Positions 23,000-35,550 of a DNA stretch of 64,000 bases are shown piece by piece (the first letter of the stretch is position 1; each line of letters starts with the position of its first letter). The translations under genes and the position numbers were made by a program. The stretch spans positions 124,001 through 188,000 of the forward strand of contig MCGE01000014.1 in the NCBI GenBank assembly GCA_002105175.1, read 5' to 3'. The DNA is from Absidia repens (lineage: Eukaryota > Mucoromycota > Mucoromycetes > Mucorales > Cunninghamellaceae). The notes beneath the pieces were generated by a model that was given only the letters and a program-made list of their open reading frames with translations, did not search any database and was not told the DNA's origin.

Positions 23000-24299
23000 A
23001 CCAAAGAAGGATGAAGACTCACTCACTTCATTGTTCTCGTTTTTCATTACAAGTACGGCTCGTTGCAGGAAGGCCACTCAACAAAACGCTCTCTCACTTT
23101 ATCACATGCTTTGTCAGTTTATCGATGTGGCTGATATGGAACAGGTGGTGTTAGCTGGTTCACAGAGCAAGTGAAGACAAACGAAACGCAACCACGGTAT
23201 ATAGGTTACTGACTGTTTATCTTATGAATATATAGTGAGTCGTATTATCGTTGCTGTGAACCATTTGGCACAGGTACTGAAAAATGTAAGTTGCAAGAAT
23301 GAAAAGAGATAAACATCATCAATCATTACAGGAATATTCACTGTACGTAATATTATTTGTTTTTTGTCTTCTTTGTTTTGCAAACATATTCATATAGGAC
23401 TTGATACCACTCCAACCTCTTTCCACACTCATCACTCGACTTTCACCGTCCACTAATAACGATGCCGCGATCAACAGCCCCGGTGGAGGAACTGCTTTGA
23501 CCATATTCCATGCCGCTTTGGCCAAACAATGCATTTTGACCAAAATGTACCAATACCCTATGCCTATCCTTAACCGTGACATTGTGCAGGTCGATCCTAA
23601 AATGTATGGCACCACCATCGAACATTATCTTGAATACCATTACTATGGCGCGATATTATACATTGGCAACAAGGAATACGAAAAAGCCGTCGAATTTCTT
23701 ACCTTGGTGATCAGTGCCCCCGTGCAAAAAGCCGTCAGTGCCATTCAATTAGAAGCCTATAAACGATATATCTTAGTCTCTTTGATTGCCTATGGTCATG
23801 TAAGTCAATAGATCAAATGAAAAAGAAGAACACTAGGGGAACATACACTCAAATTTTTATTATTATCACCATTACTAGTTATATGCATTACCTAAATATG
23901 TGTCGGTAGTCATTGAAAAAACATGCAAAAAACAATACGGAGCTTACTTTGCGCTGATGGAAGCTTTTGATGGGGATGATATTGAGAAATTGACAACAAT
24001 GATTCAAAAACATCAACAAACATTTGAGGCAGTAAGTGGAAAAAAAGAAGGAAGGAAGGACATGTAAGGGATGATGATACGAGCTCACATTCCTTTTTTT
24101 TTTTTGGTTTTTTACTGTACTAGGATGGATTAGTAGGCCTGGCTAAACAATTGATTCAAGCCAGCTACCGCAAGAAAATCAAGATGTTGACCAACATTTA
24201 CTACAAAATCAAATTAGACGATTTGGGTCGACAAATCTCGGCCGATGCATCCTCTTCACCTCTCACCAAAGATCAAATTGAACATTTATTAATTGACAT

Positions 24300-24339
<40 letters not shown>

Positions 24340-24779
24340 TGGATGGAATGATAGGCTACAGTTAGACTCACTAACGCTTGTCGTTTTATTTAGATTGGCA
24401 AGAATTATATAAATGCAAATCTATCCATTGTTATGGAGCAAGGCGTACCAGTGAAAATGATCCAATTCCATGAAGAAACCACTCCATCAGTAGCGTTAGG
24501 GTCAAATCACCGCTTGGAACAAGCTATCACCAACATCGCCCGGGCCAATGATCAATTGGCAGTCATGGACAAGAATGAAGGATTGAATGGTGATTTCCAA
24601 AGCAAAGTAAGTCTCAATAAAAAAATAAAAATAAAATAGGATGACGATATCTCATAGGATCTCCTATTTCTGTAAAATATCTCTTCTAGTATATGATGCT
24701 CAGTAATAATGGTGGCCAATTAGGCGGTGGCTCTGGATCGACCATTGATGAGGACATGGATGTGCCGATTGATGAATGA
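22682..24779 (+). CDS. CSN3: COP9 signalosome complex subunit 3
   Basis: CSN3 is a PCI-domain scaffold subunit of the COP9 signalosome, which removes NEDD8 from cullin-RING ligases. Exons 22682-22947, 23054-23144, 23205-23285, 23398-23799, 23879-24031, 24124-24300, 24394-24606 and 24690-24779 sum to 490 residues with all phases consistent. Diagnostic CSN3 stretches are EYHYYGAILYIGNKEYEKAVEF, AYKRYILVSLIAYGH, YALPKYVS, and the PCI part (YRKKIKMLTNIYYKIKLDD, IGKNYINANLS, MIQFHEE). The C-terminus is acidic (STIDEDMDVPIDE). Intron 6 has about 30 A right after the donor GT, and intron 1 also carries a long A tract. Confidence 0.93.
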
Positions 24780-25382
24780 TATGGAAACAGCGACAGCGAA
24801 ACTAAAAAAAAAAAATTGACAATTCTCTATTGGCGGCGTGGTAGAAATAGAAATCATTATAGTGTAGTCAGAACCTACTTTAGTCAATAGTCTATATAAA
24901 TTTTTATTTTTTATCTTTGTCAAAAAATGATTCTTTAATTCAAATAAATATGGATTCTATAAAATATTGACTTGTAAAAGGGGTAGAGGATTATCTGTCT
25001 ATAATATGGTTCAACGACGGGATGATGAAGGGAAGGGAGGGGATAGCAACGGGATGAAGAAGGAATGTGATGGGATGAGCGCTCGCTTGATGAATGATGC
25101 GGGAACGGCGGGGAAAGAATCAGAATCTTTTGGTGGCGTGTTGGAAAATAAAATTAGCAACATGATGGATGGTACATATTACTAATTTATACTCAATCAG
25201 TGGTCTATTTTGTATTTTGTATTAAATATATATAGATCTTTATTTAAAATAAAATATGGATTTGTAAGGATGATGGAAATATATAAAGTATGCTAAATGA
25301 TATGAGAAAAAATGCGAGGTTGTTTTATTGATTCAACAAGGGGAAAGAGAAGGGAAGGTGAGGTACGATGACTATAACACTA
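24780..25382. other. Tail-to-tail spacer between CSN3 and the USP-domain gene
   Basis: It contains AATAAA sites on both strands (for example 24942 and 25244). A G/A-rich segment at 25010-25180 has a 58-codon frame, but nothing about it suggests coding. It most likely holds the two 3' UTRs. Confidence 0.45.
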
Positions 25383-26809
25383 TCATGATTTTTGTTGTTG
25401 ACTAAATTCATCGACGGCAAGAGTACCTGTCTTGACACCTAATAGCAAAAAAAAAAAAAAAAAAAAAAAAAAACAGATCAATCAATTGGTTATTCTGTGC
25501 CTTTCAGATATTTTTTATTGTTGCAACTTACTTTCACTAAGAGGTGGGGCCTTGACCTTCTTTGATTTCTTAGGTGCTTTATCTTCCTTCTTCTTGGCAG
25601 GTTTTCGGATCACACTGACCGGCACCGGCGATTTGTGAACCAAAAAAGTCGAGATGGATCCCATGAGTAATCTATATTATCATTTGATCAGAAGTTAGTT
25701 TTGTCGACTTTGTCTTTTTTTTTTTTTTTTTGGTCGTCTTACCCTTTGACAGAATTTCGACCACGGCTACCGCACACAACCAAGGTCAAAGGCAATTCCA
25801 AAATGGTATTGTATAATACATCCTTGATCCGGCCCACAATTGTATATGTTTTGAGCTTGATATTGAATAGAAGCATTTGTCCCAAAGCCGCCTTGGCCAT
25901 CTCGGTCACCTTGTCTGAGCCCATTTTCAACTAGAAATAAATAAAATGAGTGAGCAATGTGGGATTTCATAAGAAACAAGTACAAAAAAAAAAAAAAAAA
26001 AAAAAGACACTTACTTCGGATTTTAAAGACAGGCCAGCCTTTTTGACAGTTTCCGGGTTATCTTCACGATTAACAGCAGCAACAATGTGGAGTTCATCAC
26101 CATCACGCATCATTGTACCCATGACCCATTCCATAGCGTAAAAGCTTTCATCCGAGAAATCACAGGCTACCATATAAGCACGAGAGCGGCGGCGAGGAAC
26201 ATCGTCTTCATCCAGCATCATTGTTCCGGTGGGCCCCGCGCCATACATTGTGGTGACAATATAACGATCGACTTTTTGTACCAAAGAGGGCGGTTCGGAG
26301 AAGACAAGAAGCGCATAGCCTCGTTCACTTTTTCGTTTTGTGGTGGATGCCCGGCGTAGTTGTTGTTTCGCTTTGTTGCTGGAAGACGTAGAGGTAGAGG
26401 TAGTAGTAGTAATAGTGGGAATGGTAGCAGTAGTCGTGGTATTTTTCTTCTTGCTGGAGGTGTATGAGGAGGTATTCATGTCTTGTGTACAGGGTATATG
26501 TTTATTTGCTTCGGTGGTTTGCCATAACAGTTCTTCTTGTTCGGGATCATAGCCTTCATCATCGTCATCGGAGGAGCCGGACGACGATAAAAACGTCTCC
26601 CGTTCATCAGTAGGTGTTTGTTCATCTTCGGACGACGAAAGCATGAGCATATTAGGATCTGGCTTTTCATCAATGATGGCCGGAGATACCAGTGGTGATT
26701 GATCCAGTTTGTTCAAATGTTTCATTTCTTGCATAAGGGTGTCATGAGTATCATGGTGAATGGGCTCCTCTGTTGTCAAAGGATGTAGATCAGGTTGAAA
26801 GTGTGCCAT
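25383..26809 (-). CDS. Universal stress protein (UspA) domain protein with long disordered N-terminus
   Basis: Exons 26015-26809, 25743-25930, 25532-25671 and 25383-25438 join to 392 residues. Residues 1-200 are acidic and low-complexity (SSSEDEQTP, GSSDDDDEGYDPEQEE, poly-Thr), ending in a basic stretch (RRASTTKRKSERGY). The UspA fold follows: SRAYMVACDFSDESFYAMEWVM (first strand and helix), ELHIVAAVNRED, and the C-terminal nucleotide-binding loop PLTLVVCGSRGRNSVKG-LLMGSIS. The loop fits G-2x-G-9x-G-(S/T), so ATP binding is plausible. The tail is Lys-rich (KKKEDKAPKKSKK). Fungal proteins of this build are poorly characterised and thought to act in stress signalling. Start choice: first ATG after a pyrimidine-rich leader. 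Confidence 0.85.
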
Positions 26810-27201
26810 TGGGGGGGAGCGAGGGAGGCGACAGGAGTGGAATGAGAATGGAGTGAGTGGTGGGTAGGATGGAAAAGGTAGAATACAGAAAAAAAGAAGA
26901 GAAAAAAAAGAATGAAAAAAAGTTGTTGCCACACCCTATTTTTGTTCTTTTCTGGAAAAAAGATTTCGACGTCCTCCCGATAAAATCTCTTAGCGCCAAA
27001 AGTACCACAAATCAGATCGACGCAAATCAGTTGGTCCGTCAATTTTATGCATTAAATGGCCGCTTTTTTTTTCTTTATTTGTCAAGATTTTATTTTTAGA
27101 AGTCAGAAGACGGATGCGTATATATAAGACAATAAAAATAATAAAAAAAAAAGATAAGGGGACTATATAACTAATCTATACTAATACTAACTACCAGATA
27201 T
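26810..27201. other. Short spacer between two minus-strand genes
   Basis: This is the leader of the USP-domain gene (T/C-rich on the minus strand) and the 3' flank of the histidyl-tRNA synthetase gene. A poly(A) signal for the latter is possible near 27130-27145. No gene is seen. Confidence 0.4.
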
Positions 27202-29280
27202 CTAAAGTTCAGCCAATTTGGATCGAAGTGTAGCCACCATTTCAGTTCGTTGAATAGAGACACCACCACCTTGAGCTGCATCCTTAGAACGCATGTCCTT
27301 GATACGTACCATACCTTGATCCATTTCATCCCGACCAATAATCACAGCAAGTGGGATGTGTTCTTTTTCACATACAGCGAATTGTTTATCCAACTTGGGT
27401 TTTGTCTTGAACATAAAGGACGCCTTGATATCGTTATCCCATAATTCCTTGGCCAATTCCATACGTTCCTTGAGTAAAGAGTCACCTACCGAGATCACAT
27501 ACACTTGCGTTTCATTACTCTTGATATCGGCACTTTGTTGCTTAGCCATCAGAATCGAGAATACACGTTCCACACCAATCGACACACCAACACAAGGAAT
27601 CTTGAGGTTGGGTTCGCCCTTCTTGTTGGTACCGCTGAACATGCCCACCAAATTGTCATAACGTCCACCGGCCGCAATGGAACCAACACCCACAGTGGAT
27701 TCATCGAATTCTTCTTCGCCGTCTTTGCCACTGGCCTTTTTCTTCTTTTTGTTTTTGCTATCGTCTACGACGGCGCCATCGGTCATTTCTACAAAGAAAA
27801 GAAAAAAAGATAAGATATCAGTACAGCTTTATATATTAAAATAAAAAAAACAAATGGACGGGAGATTATTAACGTACTTGGAGGAGCGGATTTTTCAGTA
27901 ACAGCTTCATAAATGATGCCAGTGTAATAATCCAGACCACGAGCCAAACTCATGTCGAAGGACATCTAGAAAAACCAAATCAGTCTCGTCTTTCCTTTTC
28001 TGGTCAATGTGTATCTTTCTTTTTTTTTTTTCCTACTTACCAACTTGGTAATATCAAAGGCATCCATAAAGTCAAACAATAAAGCCATATCAGCAAGACC
28101 TTCGGAAGCATTCTTGTTGGCCGTCAATACTTTGTCCTGGGATAATTTATCCAATAAATCACGGCCACCCTTCAATTTCACATATTCACCAATCTTGTCA
28201 GCCACTTGTTCATCCAAACCCTTTTCAACAGTCATTTCCTTTTTCACGTCTTCCCAGGGAAGCTATTATCAAGTTGGGAGGGGAAAAAAGAGGTGGACGA
28301 CGGATCAGTACTCATTGGATGATTAACTCCTATCATTTTCTAACTTACCTTGTCCAGCTTATCCACAGCAGATGAAATAGGTCGAATGTTGTCATGGGGA
28401 ACACCACACACTTCAAAAATACCATCCAAAATTTTTCTATGGTTGAGCTATGTAAATAAAAAAAAAATAAAAAAAGGAGGAGTGTGGGGTAAGTAAATGT
28501 ATAGGACATGACATTAAATAATAAAACCCGCATTCCCATTCTCATACTTTGACAGTGAATTTGCCGATATCCAAGTTGGTCAAGGCTTCACACAAGATAC
28601 GTAAGATTTCAGCGTCGGGAATCATAGGGTCGTAAGTACCAGCAATATCGAAATCGCATTGATAGAATTCACGCATACGGCCCTTGGTCATGGCAGGTTG
28701 GTCACGACGGTAGACCTTGGCAATGTGGTATCGCTTGAGGTTTTGGTATTCTTTTCCGTTCATGGCCAGGAACCGAGCAAAAGGTACGGTTAAATCGTAT
28801 CGGAGCGAGCATTCTTCGCCACCTTGGTCCGCAAGATCGTAGATGAGTTTGGAGTCTTCGCCATATTTGCCGCTAAGAATATCCTTCAGTTCAAACACGG
28901 GCGTATCGATCGTCACAGCACCATGTTTCTTAAATACTTTGGTGATGGTCGAAAACACCTTTTCTCGAATCGCCATGTCCTTATCATTGTAATCTTTGGT
29001 ACCCTAATAAGAAGGAAATGTAAGTCACATTATCTCAATGATAGGGTTTCTCACACACCCATGTTCCTCTTTTTACCTTGGCGGTCTTGAGCGTAAAGGA
29101 GTTTTTTGCTGTTTTTGTCTTTTTGCCACCGTCTAAAGCAGCAAGTTCTTGATGAAGAGTACGTAAAATGACGGCTTCAGGATCCACAATGGATTTGTCG
29201 GCCCCTTCAGCTTTGAGTTGACGTACTTTGGCGGCTTGTGATTCAATGGCCACGTTGAGTTCTTCTTTGCGGTCGGTCAT
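27202..29280 (-). CDS. HTS1: Histidyl-tRNA synthetase
   Basis: It charges tRNA-His with histidine. Exons 29077-29280, 28548-29003, 28349-28447, 28041-28262, 27878-27965 and 27202-27788 give 551 residues in frame. The N-terminal 60 residues form a WHEP-like helical pair ([20 protein letters not shown]). The class II core follows: motif 1 region with [10 protein letters not shown], and motif 2 with [20 protein letters not shown]. The His-specific blocks are RGLDYYTG and [13 protein letters not shown], and motif 3 is [10 protein letters not shown]. An anticodon-binding domain ends the protein ([40 protein letters not shown]). A Lys-rich insertion ([10 protein letters not shown]) sits before [12 protein letters not shown]. 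Whether one gene also supplies mitochondria, as in yeast HTS1, cannot be told; no clear presequence is seen from this ATG. Confidence 0.96.
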
Positions 29281-30095
29281 GGAGATAATAAAAGTAAAAA
29301 AAAAAAGGTGGAAGAAAGGAAATCAGGAGATGGAGGCTTGTGTTTTTTGTATGTTGGGTTTTAAAACGCCGATTCGAACTTTTTTATGAGTCAGAGAATT
29401 TTTTTAGCCATATTTACTGCACAGTAGTCCATAACAGTAAAACAAATGACGGTAATCACCTATGGAGGTTTGTTTTTGCTGTTGCTGTACTTTCTATATA
29501 GCATCATTTAGATGTGTCTAACGAAAACAGAATCATTGTGGCTCACTACTTTAAAGAGTGAGTCAAAAATTGGGCCAATTCACATGTTGGAACACCGCTT
29601 CCCCCACATCAGAGGCATGAAAAGACGTACACTAATGAGGAAACTGACTGCAACAATGACAGCAGATGTTGATATTGTTCCAAGTCCAAATCCAATTTTT
29701 TGGTTTTGCGTTATCATAAAGATAGTCTATAAACCATGGCATATAGTAAGGCATTATGAAATTCGCTGTTATTTTTCGGTAGGATGTATACGGTACTGTA
29801 TGTATCCCAGCTTACAGATGTCTCTGATATTAGAAAGTATGAATGATAATAGATACTACAAAGGTGCAAATTTGGGCATTTCCTTTCCTGTTCCTGTCCG
29901 CATGACCTCGCTTGGGTCCCACCCTGTCTCCCCTCAGTTAAAAGTTGGGCGAAGGAGTTTTACTTTGATTTCATTGGCGGAACGTTTTTATTTATTTTTT
30001 CGCTCATTGACCAGGTCCCCTGATACCTTTTTCTCTCGCTTACCATTACTGCTCCATTTCCCCACTCTTTTTTTTTTTTTTTTACTAATACCTCA
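29281..30095. promoter_or_regulatory. Divergent intergenic region HTS1 / SDH3
   Basis: About 0.8 kb lies between two divergent housekeeping genes. A 202-codon plus-strand frame (29512-30120) runs through it into SDH3 exon 1. It begins in promoter sequence, shows no domain, and ends in the T-rich SDH3 leader, so I treat it as chance. Confidence 0.45.
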
Positions 30096-30950
30096 ATGTT
30101 GGCCACTCGATCCATTTTAAAGACCGTAGCTCAAAGTATACACATATAATGGTATCACCTTTGGGTTAGTGGGTGACTGACACCCTTTTTTTTTCCATAG
30201 ATCCCAGCTCTCGTACTATTGGGTTCAAAAATGTTGCTGCTGCACCCATGGGTGTAAGGTAACTTGTTTCTTTGATTGGAATCCATTGTACATTGATATC
30301 TCACTCACACAATATATATATCTAGACATTTCAATGCTTCTCCTGTCAGCAAAGCTCAATCACCCGACGCCGAATCTGAAATTTTACGTCAACAACGTAA
30401 ATTTAGACCTGTATCGCCTCACTTACAAATTTATCAACCTCAAATGACCTGGATTATGTCTAGTTTGCATAGAATCACAGGTGCTGCTGTGGGTGGTGGT
30501 AAGTTGCTATGTGCATGGTTGGGGACTCTACTTGACCGCACCTGCTAAACCTCCTTTTTTCTTTTTTCTTTTTTTGTATGTATAGCTTTCTATTTAGCTG
30601 CCATGGGTTATCTTGCTGCCCCTTCTCTTGGAGTGACTATTGATACTGCTAGTATGGTTTCTACTGTGGCTGCTGCTCCTGTGGCTGCTAAGGTTTTGGC
30701 TAAAACCGCTGTGGCTGCTCCTTTCGTTTATCACTGCTTGAACGGTATCCGACATTTGGTAATATGAAAAAGCAAGCTCACTGATAATAACAGGGAACAA
30801 GAAATACTCATACTGCCTTTTTTTTTCTTCTACTTCTTATTGTAGGCGTGGGATGTGACCAAGTGTGTGAATATCAAGGATGTCTACAAAACTGGTTACG
30901 CTGTGATTGGTGGTACAGTTGTTGGTACTTTGTATTTAGCTAGCTTATAG
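30096..30950 (+). CDS. SDH3: Succinate dehydrogenase cytochrome b560 subunit (complex II membrane anchor)
   Basis: Exons 30096-30135, 30201-30258, 30326-30498, 30586-30758 and 30846-30950 join in frame to 182 residues. The N-terminus is a mitochondrial presequence (MLATRSILKTVAQ...). The SdhC signature is clear: RPVSPHLQIYQPQMTWIMSS, then LHRITGAAV (Ser and Arg at the quinone site). After it come the second helix with VYHCLNGIRHLAWD, whose His is the axial haem-b ligand region, and a last helix (YAVIGGTVVGTLYLASL). Three membrane helices are expected in the inner mitochondrial membrane, where the protein anchors SDH1/SDH2 and reduces ubiquinone. It is divergent from HTS1. Confidence 0.95.
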
Positions 30951-31374
30951 ATATAGTTATATTTGTAGTTTAGCAATCATATATTTATTTTATTATTATT
31001 GTTGTTGATGAATAAAAAAAGCTCTATATGGAATCATAGATTATCTAGTTGTGTTGTACGAAACTTTTTTTTCAGGTACAGTATCTTTTATCATACCATG
31101 GCAATGTGACTAGTCTCTTACATAGGCATTGTTATTAAAATATACGATCGTCCGTATGATATATTATCTCTATTTTCTCTAAGACAATGGATGTTTTATG
31201 CTAGTTTTTACTGTTGATCTATTTGATATCAATGGGTTGCTACAATTATGGATGGGCGGAGTTTGGAGTCGTATTTTCAAAAAAAAATATGTCGTAGTGT
31301 TTTTATTCTTTTTTATTTACACCTTTCCTTCTTTACATCACACGCATACATAAATATATACATATACTACAAGC
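30951..31374. other. Spacer SDH3 / methyltransferase
   Basis: SDH3 3' flank with an AATAAA at 31011, then the T-rich leader of the next gene. No gene is seen. Confidence 0.4.
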
Positions 31375-31998
31375 ATGCCCTCATTTTTACAAATATACCA
31401 AACTGCCGATGATCAAGCACATGATGCGGCAGCCGAAGATCCATTCCCTGCCTATCTTGAAGGTGTCGATACCAGCCTGGCGCCGTTCTGCCCAACATCA
31501 GCCACACGAGTATTGAAAGCATTAAGGATGGGTAGAGTAGGGACGGACGATAGGTTAGTTGATCTAGGTTCAGGGGATGGGCGATTTGTGACAGCTGCAG
31601 TCTCAGAGTATGGATGTCGCTCGGCATTAGGCATTGAATCCGATCAGGATCTGGTAGCGCTCTCTCGACATTTAGCAGATCAAGTTTTTGGTGGCGAACA
31701 TAGCGATCATGGTGTCAGGTTTGAACAAGGCGATTTATTATCCACACTCAAATTGGCAAATACATGCTCTGGTGGTGGTGATATCCAAGAAGACGATGTG
31801 TTGCCTTGGACGGTGATAGTATTGTTTTTACTCCCTGATCACTCGGACCGTTTTGCGGACGATATTTTGCAACTGCATCAACGTGGCGCGCGGATCATCA
31901 GCCTGGTCTTCAACTTGGATGAAATCAAAGGTCTAACTCTCCAACAAGCAGATGAACAGGATGGTATTTTTGTCTACAGCAAATCACCTTTGGTTTAG
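31375..31998 (+). CDS. SAM-dependent methyltransferase, FAM173/ATPSC-KMT-like
   Basis: This is one of the few intronless genes here, at 207 residues. Motif I is LVDLGSGDGRFVTAA (SAM-binding GxGxG-type loop) and is preceded by a short helix, ATRVLKALRMGR. Then come an acidic post-I strand (ALGIESDQDLVALS), GVRFEQGDLL (motif II Asp), and TVIVLFLLPDHSDRF, with GARIISLVFNL after it. The sequence DLGSGDGRF plus a V.FLLP strand is typical of the FAM173 protein-lysine methyltransferases, whose known human members modify ATP synthase subunit c and adenine nucleotide translocase in mitochondria. Neither a transmembrane segment nor a clear presequence is visible here, so substrate and location are open. 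Confidence 0.75.
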   Translation: MPSFLQIYQTADDQAHDAAAEDPFPAYLEGVDTSLAPFCPTSATRVLKALRMGRVGTDDRLVDLGSGDGRFVTAAVSEYGCRSALGIESDQDLVALSRHLADQVFGGEHSDHGVRFEQGDLLSTLKLANTCSGGGDIQEDDVLPWTVIVLFLLPDHSDRFADDILQLHQRGARIISLVFNLDEIKGLTLQQADEQDGIFVYSKSPLV

Positions 31999-32772
31999 TT
32001 AGTGATTAGCGATTGTTGTAGTATAGTATTAGTATTAGCAGTGGTAGTAATAGTAGCATGTTGTGTATAGTATTCATTAATTTATTTATTTATCAATAAA
32101 ATTCCAAACCATTATAGATCATTTACTTTGACTAGCCGTCTTCTTATTCTACAATTTTGCTCCTTTTTAGACTAAATGTACATACAATAAATTATCAGTA
32201 GTCATTCATGTTTATTAGACGTCTTTTACGTCTTAAAACCAATTTATATCAATACGCCTTAGGTTGTTGCGAATACTATTTGACAGGTATGCTATTCTTT
32301 TTCCTTTTTGATTGATAACGGACTTGGAAATCACGCATCAAAGGTGGTTAAATATAAGTGTGAATAATGTAACAAAATGGGCTAATTGTGTTCTATAGTT
32401 CTACACTTTCGTAATTGTTTTGACTACAAATCTTTATAAAAAGAAAACATTTGTGGAAAAGTATTCATTTCACATGGTTTTTTATTTTTGCCGTGATCAG
32501 ATCATTCCTTATCCTACACACATATGAAATCTAGCACAGTCAATCCTTAGATATTTTCCGCAGACAATTGACAGTTTACCCCTACCATCTTACCACCAAC
32601 ACCTATACTCATCCACTTGTACTCATCCAATGATAAAAACCCCAATGTCAAGAATTAAAATCCATAAATCATACATTTGAATGTATTTTTATTGCAAAAA
32701 AAGTTCAATTTTTTTTTCAGAAAAAGGAGAGGGGGGGAGGGGAATAGATACTATATATCAAGCTAACTAAAT
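31999..32772. other. Tail-to-tail spacer, no gene seen
   Basis: 3' flanks of the methyltransferase gene (AATAAA at 32095) and the UBX gene (minus-strand signal near 32680). Coding frames are absent. Confidence 0.45.
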
Positions 32773-34628
32773 CTAATCATCGTCTTCATCATCTTCATCA
32801 TTGACATCCACAATCAAGGTAGCGCTTGGCCATAAACTAGGTACGTCGAGCAAACACCGATCACTGTCTTGGGCTTGATAAACGGTCCGAGGAAAAGGTG
32901 AGTGGATAGTAAACTGATATTTATGTTGGTAATCTGATGGCGGTGATAATATAGGACTGGGCTTTGGTTCGTCTGATTGAAGTAAAGGATATGTTTCGAC
33001 GAATTGATACAAAGTCTAGGTAAAAGATCGGATTAAATATATAAATATATGTAATTATACCCCTTTCGCTGTTTGTTTGTTTTTTATCTTTACCTCGATG
33101 GAATCGGTTTCTTTGAATTTGCGGATCACTCGGTCACCATTAGCAAGACGGAAATTCAACTTTGTGATTTTACCTTGATAATCCGCCCCAGGTTCGTCAG
33201 AGAGGGTATGGAAAAGATAATGAATATATTGCTGTCGTTTCTTCAGGTAACGTTCGTGTTCTTGTTGTGCATGCTGTCGTTTTTCTTCTTCCAAGGCCAG
33301 CGCTTTTCGTTCTTCTTGTGCTTTGCGTTCCTTTTTATAATAATAATGATAATAATAAAGTAAATCATCTTTTTCTTCATTTTACCACAACGTGAGCCTC
33401 TATTTTTTTTTTTTTTACCTTTTCTTGATCCGCTTTCAAACTTTCCAAATAAGCCTGGTCTTGTTCTTCTCGTAATCGTCTCTCCATATCCCGTTGATCT
33501 CGTTCCATTTTCATTCGATTCATCACTGCTCCATGTCGTTGTACCGTAATATCAAGTCGTTGAATCAATGTGGCTGGTGGAATAGGTCCTTCCAAGCGAT
33601 CCACAACTGACATCTTTGGTGCCGATCCTCCAGCAGAATGTAACGCAATGACAGCCATAAATGGGTAGGTGGTTGCTTGTAGTGTACAGCTGACTATTTA
33701 TGGAAAGAAAAAAGAATGAGTAAAGAAAAAAGAAAAGAAATTAATGGTTTGTACTTTTACCTTGATGGGCTTCTGATTGACCAACATTGCCAGCCCATAC
33801 AAGCATATTCTTTGATTGAATAAATTCAATCAGGTCTTCATTGGTTAAGGTCTGTCGACAAAACTGTTCGGTATCATCATGTTCGTCACTTGATAGAACC
33901 ACCAACATAAATTTCAGTTCACGGCGTGCTTGTTCCAAGGTTTGAGAATACCCTTCTTGGCAAAATGTCACATGGGTTTCCCCATAGTTCTTTTCGAATT
34001 CACGTAAAAATCGAAGCGCAGACGCTCGTGGATCTTGACGTTGTTGACCACTAGAGGAGGAGGGCTGTGATGTAATAGACCGTCTAGATAGTACACGACC
34101 TACATATGAAATATGTAAATATCTATATATGTATATATCATACCCGCGTAATCACACCCTCCATTCCCACTTACTTGCAAAAGATAATACTGTCCATGTA
34201 AAATTCCATGCTATGCCAAAGGGCCACATGAGTAAAGCCATTAATCCTGATCGGTTTCTTCTTGTTGTGGTGGTGGGAGGAGGCTCAGTAGGACGAGATG
34301 GCGGCGGTGATGGCGTTGTCGTTCTTTCTTCCTGCTCAGCAGTCGAAGGCATGGGTGGTTCATAAAACTTTTGAATCGAACGCTAAATAAAATACAGGAG
34401 GATGAGTGACCATATTAATGCTTGCATTTAACTATTACCTCCAAATTCCAAGAGTTTCTCTCCAATATAGCAATAGAAGCTTCCAATTCGTTCGACTGTG
34501 TAATGGCCTATCCATGAAGTACAGTATAGTGAGTATACCATTATTCTTTTTTACTTATATATTATTACCTGAAACTGGTCTAAGAGATCTTTTTGACTTG
34601 GTTCCAAAGTATCAAGCATACCCGTCAT
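32773..34628 (-). CDS. UBA-UAS-UBX protein, FAF2/UBXD8 (Ubx2-like) p97 adaptor
   Basis: Exons include 34569-34628, 34439-34507, 34175-34382, 33761-34099, then from 33693, with the stop at 32773. The order of parts matches FAF2. A UBA-like helix bundle comes first (LEPSQKDLLDQFQ-AITQSNELEASIAILERNSWNLE), followed by a Pro/Thr linker. A hydrophobic hairpin segment (GLMALLMWPFGIAWNFTW) would insert into the ER or lipid-droplet surface. A thioredoxin-like UAS domain follows (HVTFCQEGYSQTLEQARRE, KFMLVVLSSDEHDD, YPFMAVIAL), then a Glu/Arg-rich coiled coil. The UBX domain is ITKLNFRLANGDRVIRKF with a later HSPFPRTVY segment that fits the FPR loop contacting p97/Cdc48. FAF2/Ubx2 recruits Cdc48 to ER-associated degradation and lipid droplets. 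A short acidic tail ends the protein. Confidence 0.88.
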
Positions 34629-35550
34629 TCAAGTTTATATAAATAAGTGTACAAAGAAAAAGAAGAAGAAAAAAGAACCGACAAAAGTGAAAATTATCTT
34701 GCGTGGCAAGAATTTTCTATATTTATTTCAATGTCCGTCGCCGGCCTTTGTGGAAAGCTCACCATGCGCGTTAAAGAAACACGGATTTTCTTTTTACTTT
34801 CTAATTTCTGACGATCAATTTTGATTATATTTTTTAAAAGTAAGTCAAAAATGTCATTTCCTTATAGGAGTGTCGGCTGAAAGACAGTTACTAATAAAGT
34901 GACATCAAGATAGAACCCTTTCTTTTTTTAGTTGGAAATGACGTCAAGGGTAATGAAATAAAGAGAAAAACGATGTGGATGATGCAAGTGGTGATGGCAC
35001 TTAATTTGATAGAGTGGAGTAATACATGTACAGTATATAACATATATAGTATAATCAGCTCATGTCCTCCCTTTGTTGATTTTGTGGTTTTTCATTTGAT
35101 GGAAAAATCATGCACATTCATGATCCGACCGAGAAATATATGAGCCAGGTAAAAAACAGTGACATTGAGACCGGGTCATTGTTATTATTTGATGAGGGCA
35201 TTAAACCTTGTGTATGTGTGTGTATATGTATACAGTATGAAACAACCTTATTTTATGTGGCTTCCAGTACTAGTATCGTAGGCACGGTAAAGTAAACCAG
35301 AGGTATATAGTGAGCAAGTTTTTTTTCGTGATCAGATAAAACCCATTTAATACTGCAAGCTCGCTTTATTTTTTTATTTTTCTCACCCGCTCTTTTTTTT
35401 CTCATTTCTTTTTTTTTTTATAGTTGACCTCCGTTTTTATTATATTTTTTCACTCTCCCTTCCTTCTTTTTTTTTTTTTTTTCTTTCTGTCTTGAAAGCT
35501 TTTCTTATTTTAATACTTTACCATTCCACTTCCAAGTTGTTTATGGAATC
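34629..35550. promoter_or_regulatory. Divergent intergenic region UBX gene / PA-TM-RING gene
   Basis: This 0.9-kb spacer has T-rich leader sequence at 35365-35520 ahead of the RING gene. A short frame at 35110-35295 has no coding features. No specific element is recognised. Confidence 0.4.

Noticed and set aside
23145..23204. CSN3 exon 2 extended to a GTTCAC donor at 23155
   Set aside because: The acceptor at 23203-23204 with the GTGGTG donor gives VTDCLSYEYIVSRIIV in frame and the correct total length.
24967..25185. 72-codon plus-strand frame between CSN3 and the USP gene
   Set aside because: It opens without ATG (first ATG leaves 58 codons), is G/A-rich low complexity and lies where both 3' UTRs are expected.
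29512..30120. 202-codon plus-strand frame
   Set aside because: It runs through a divergent promoter and overlaps SDH3 exon 1 in another frame; no domain, no splice logic.
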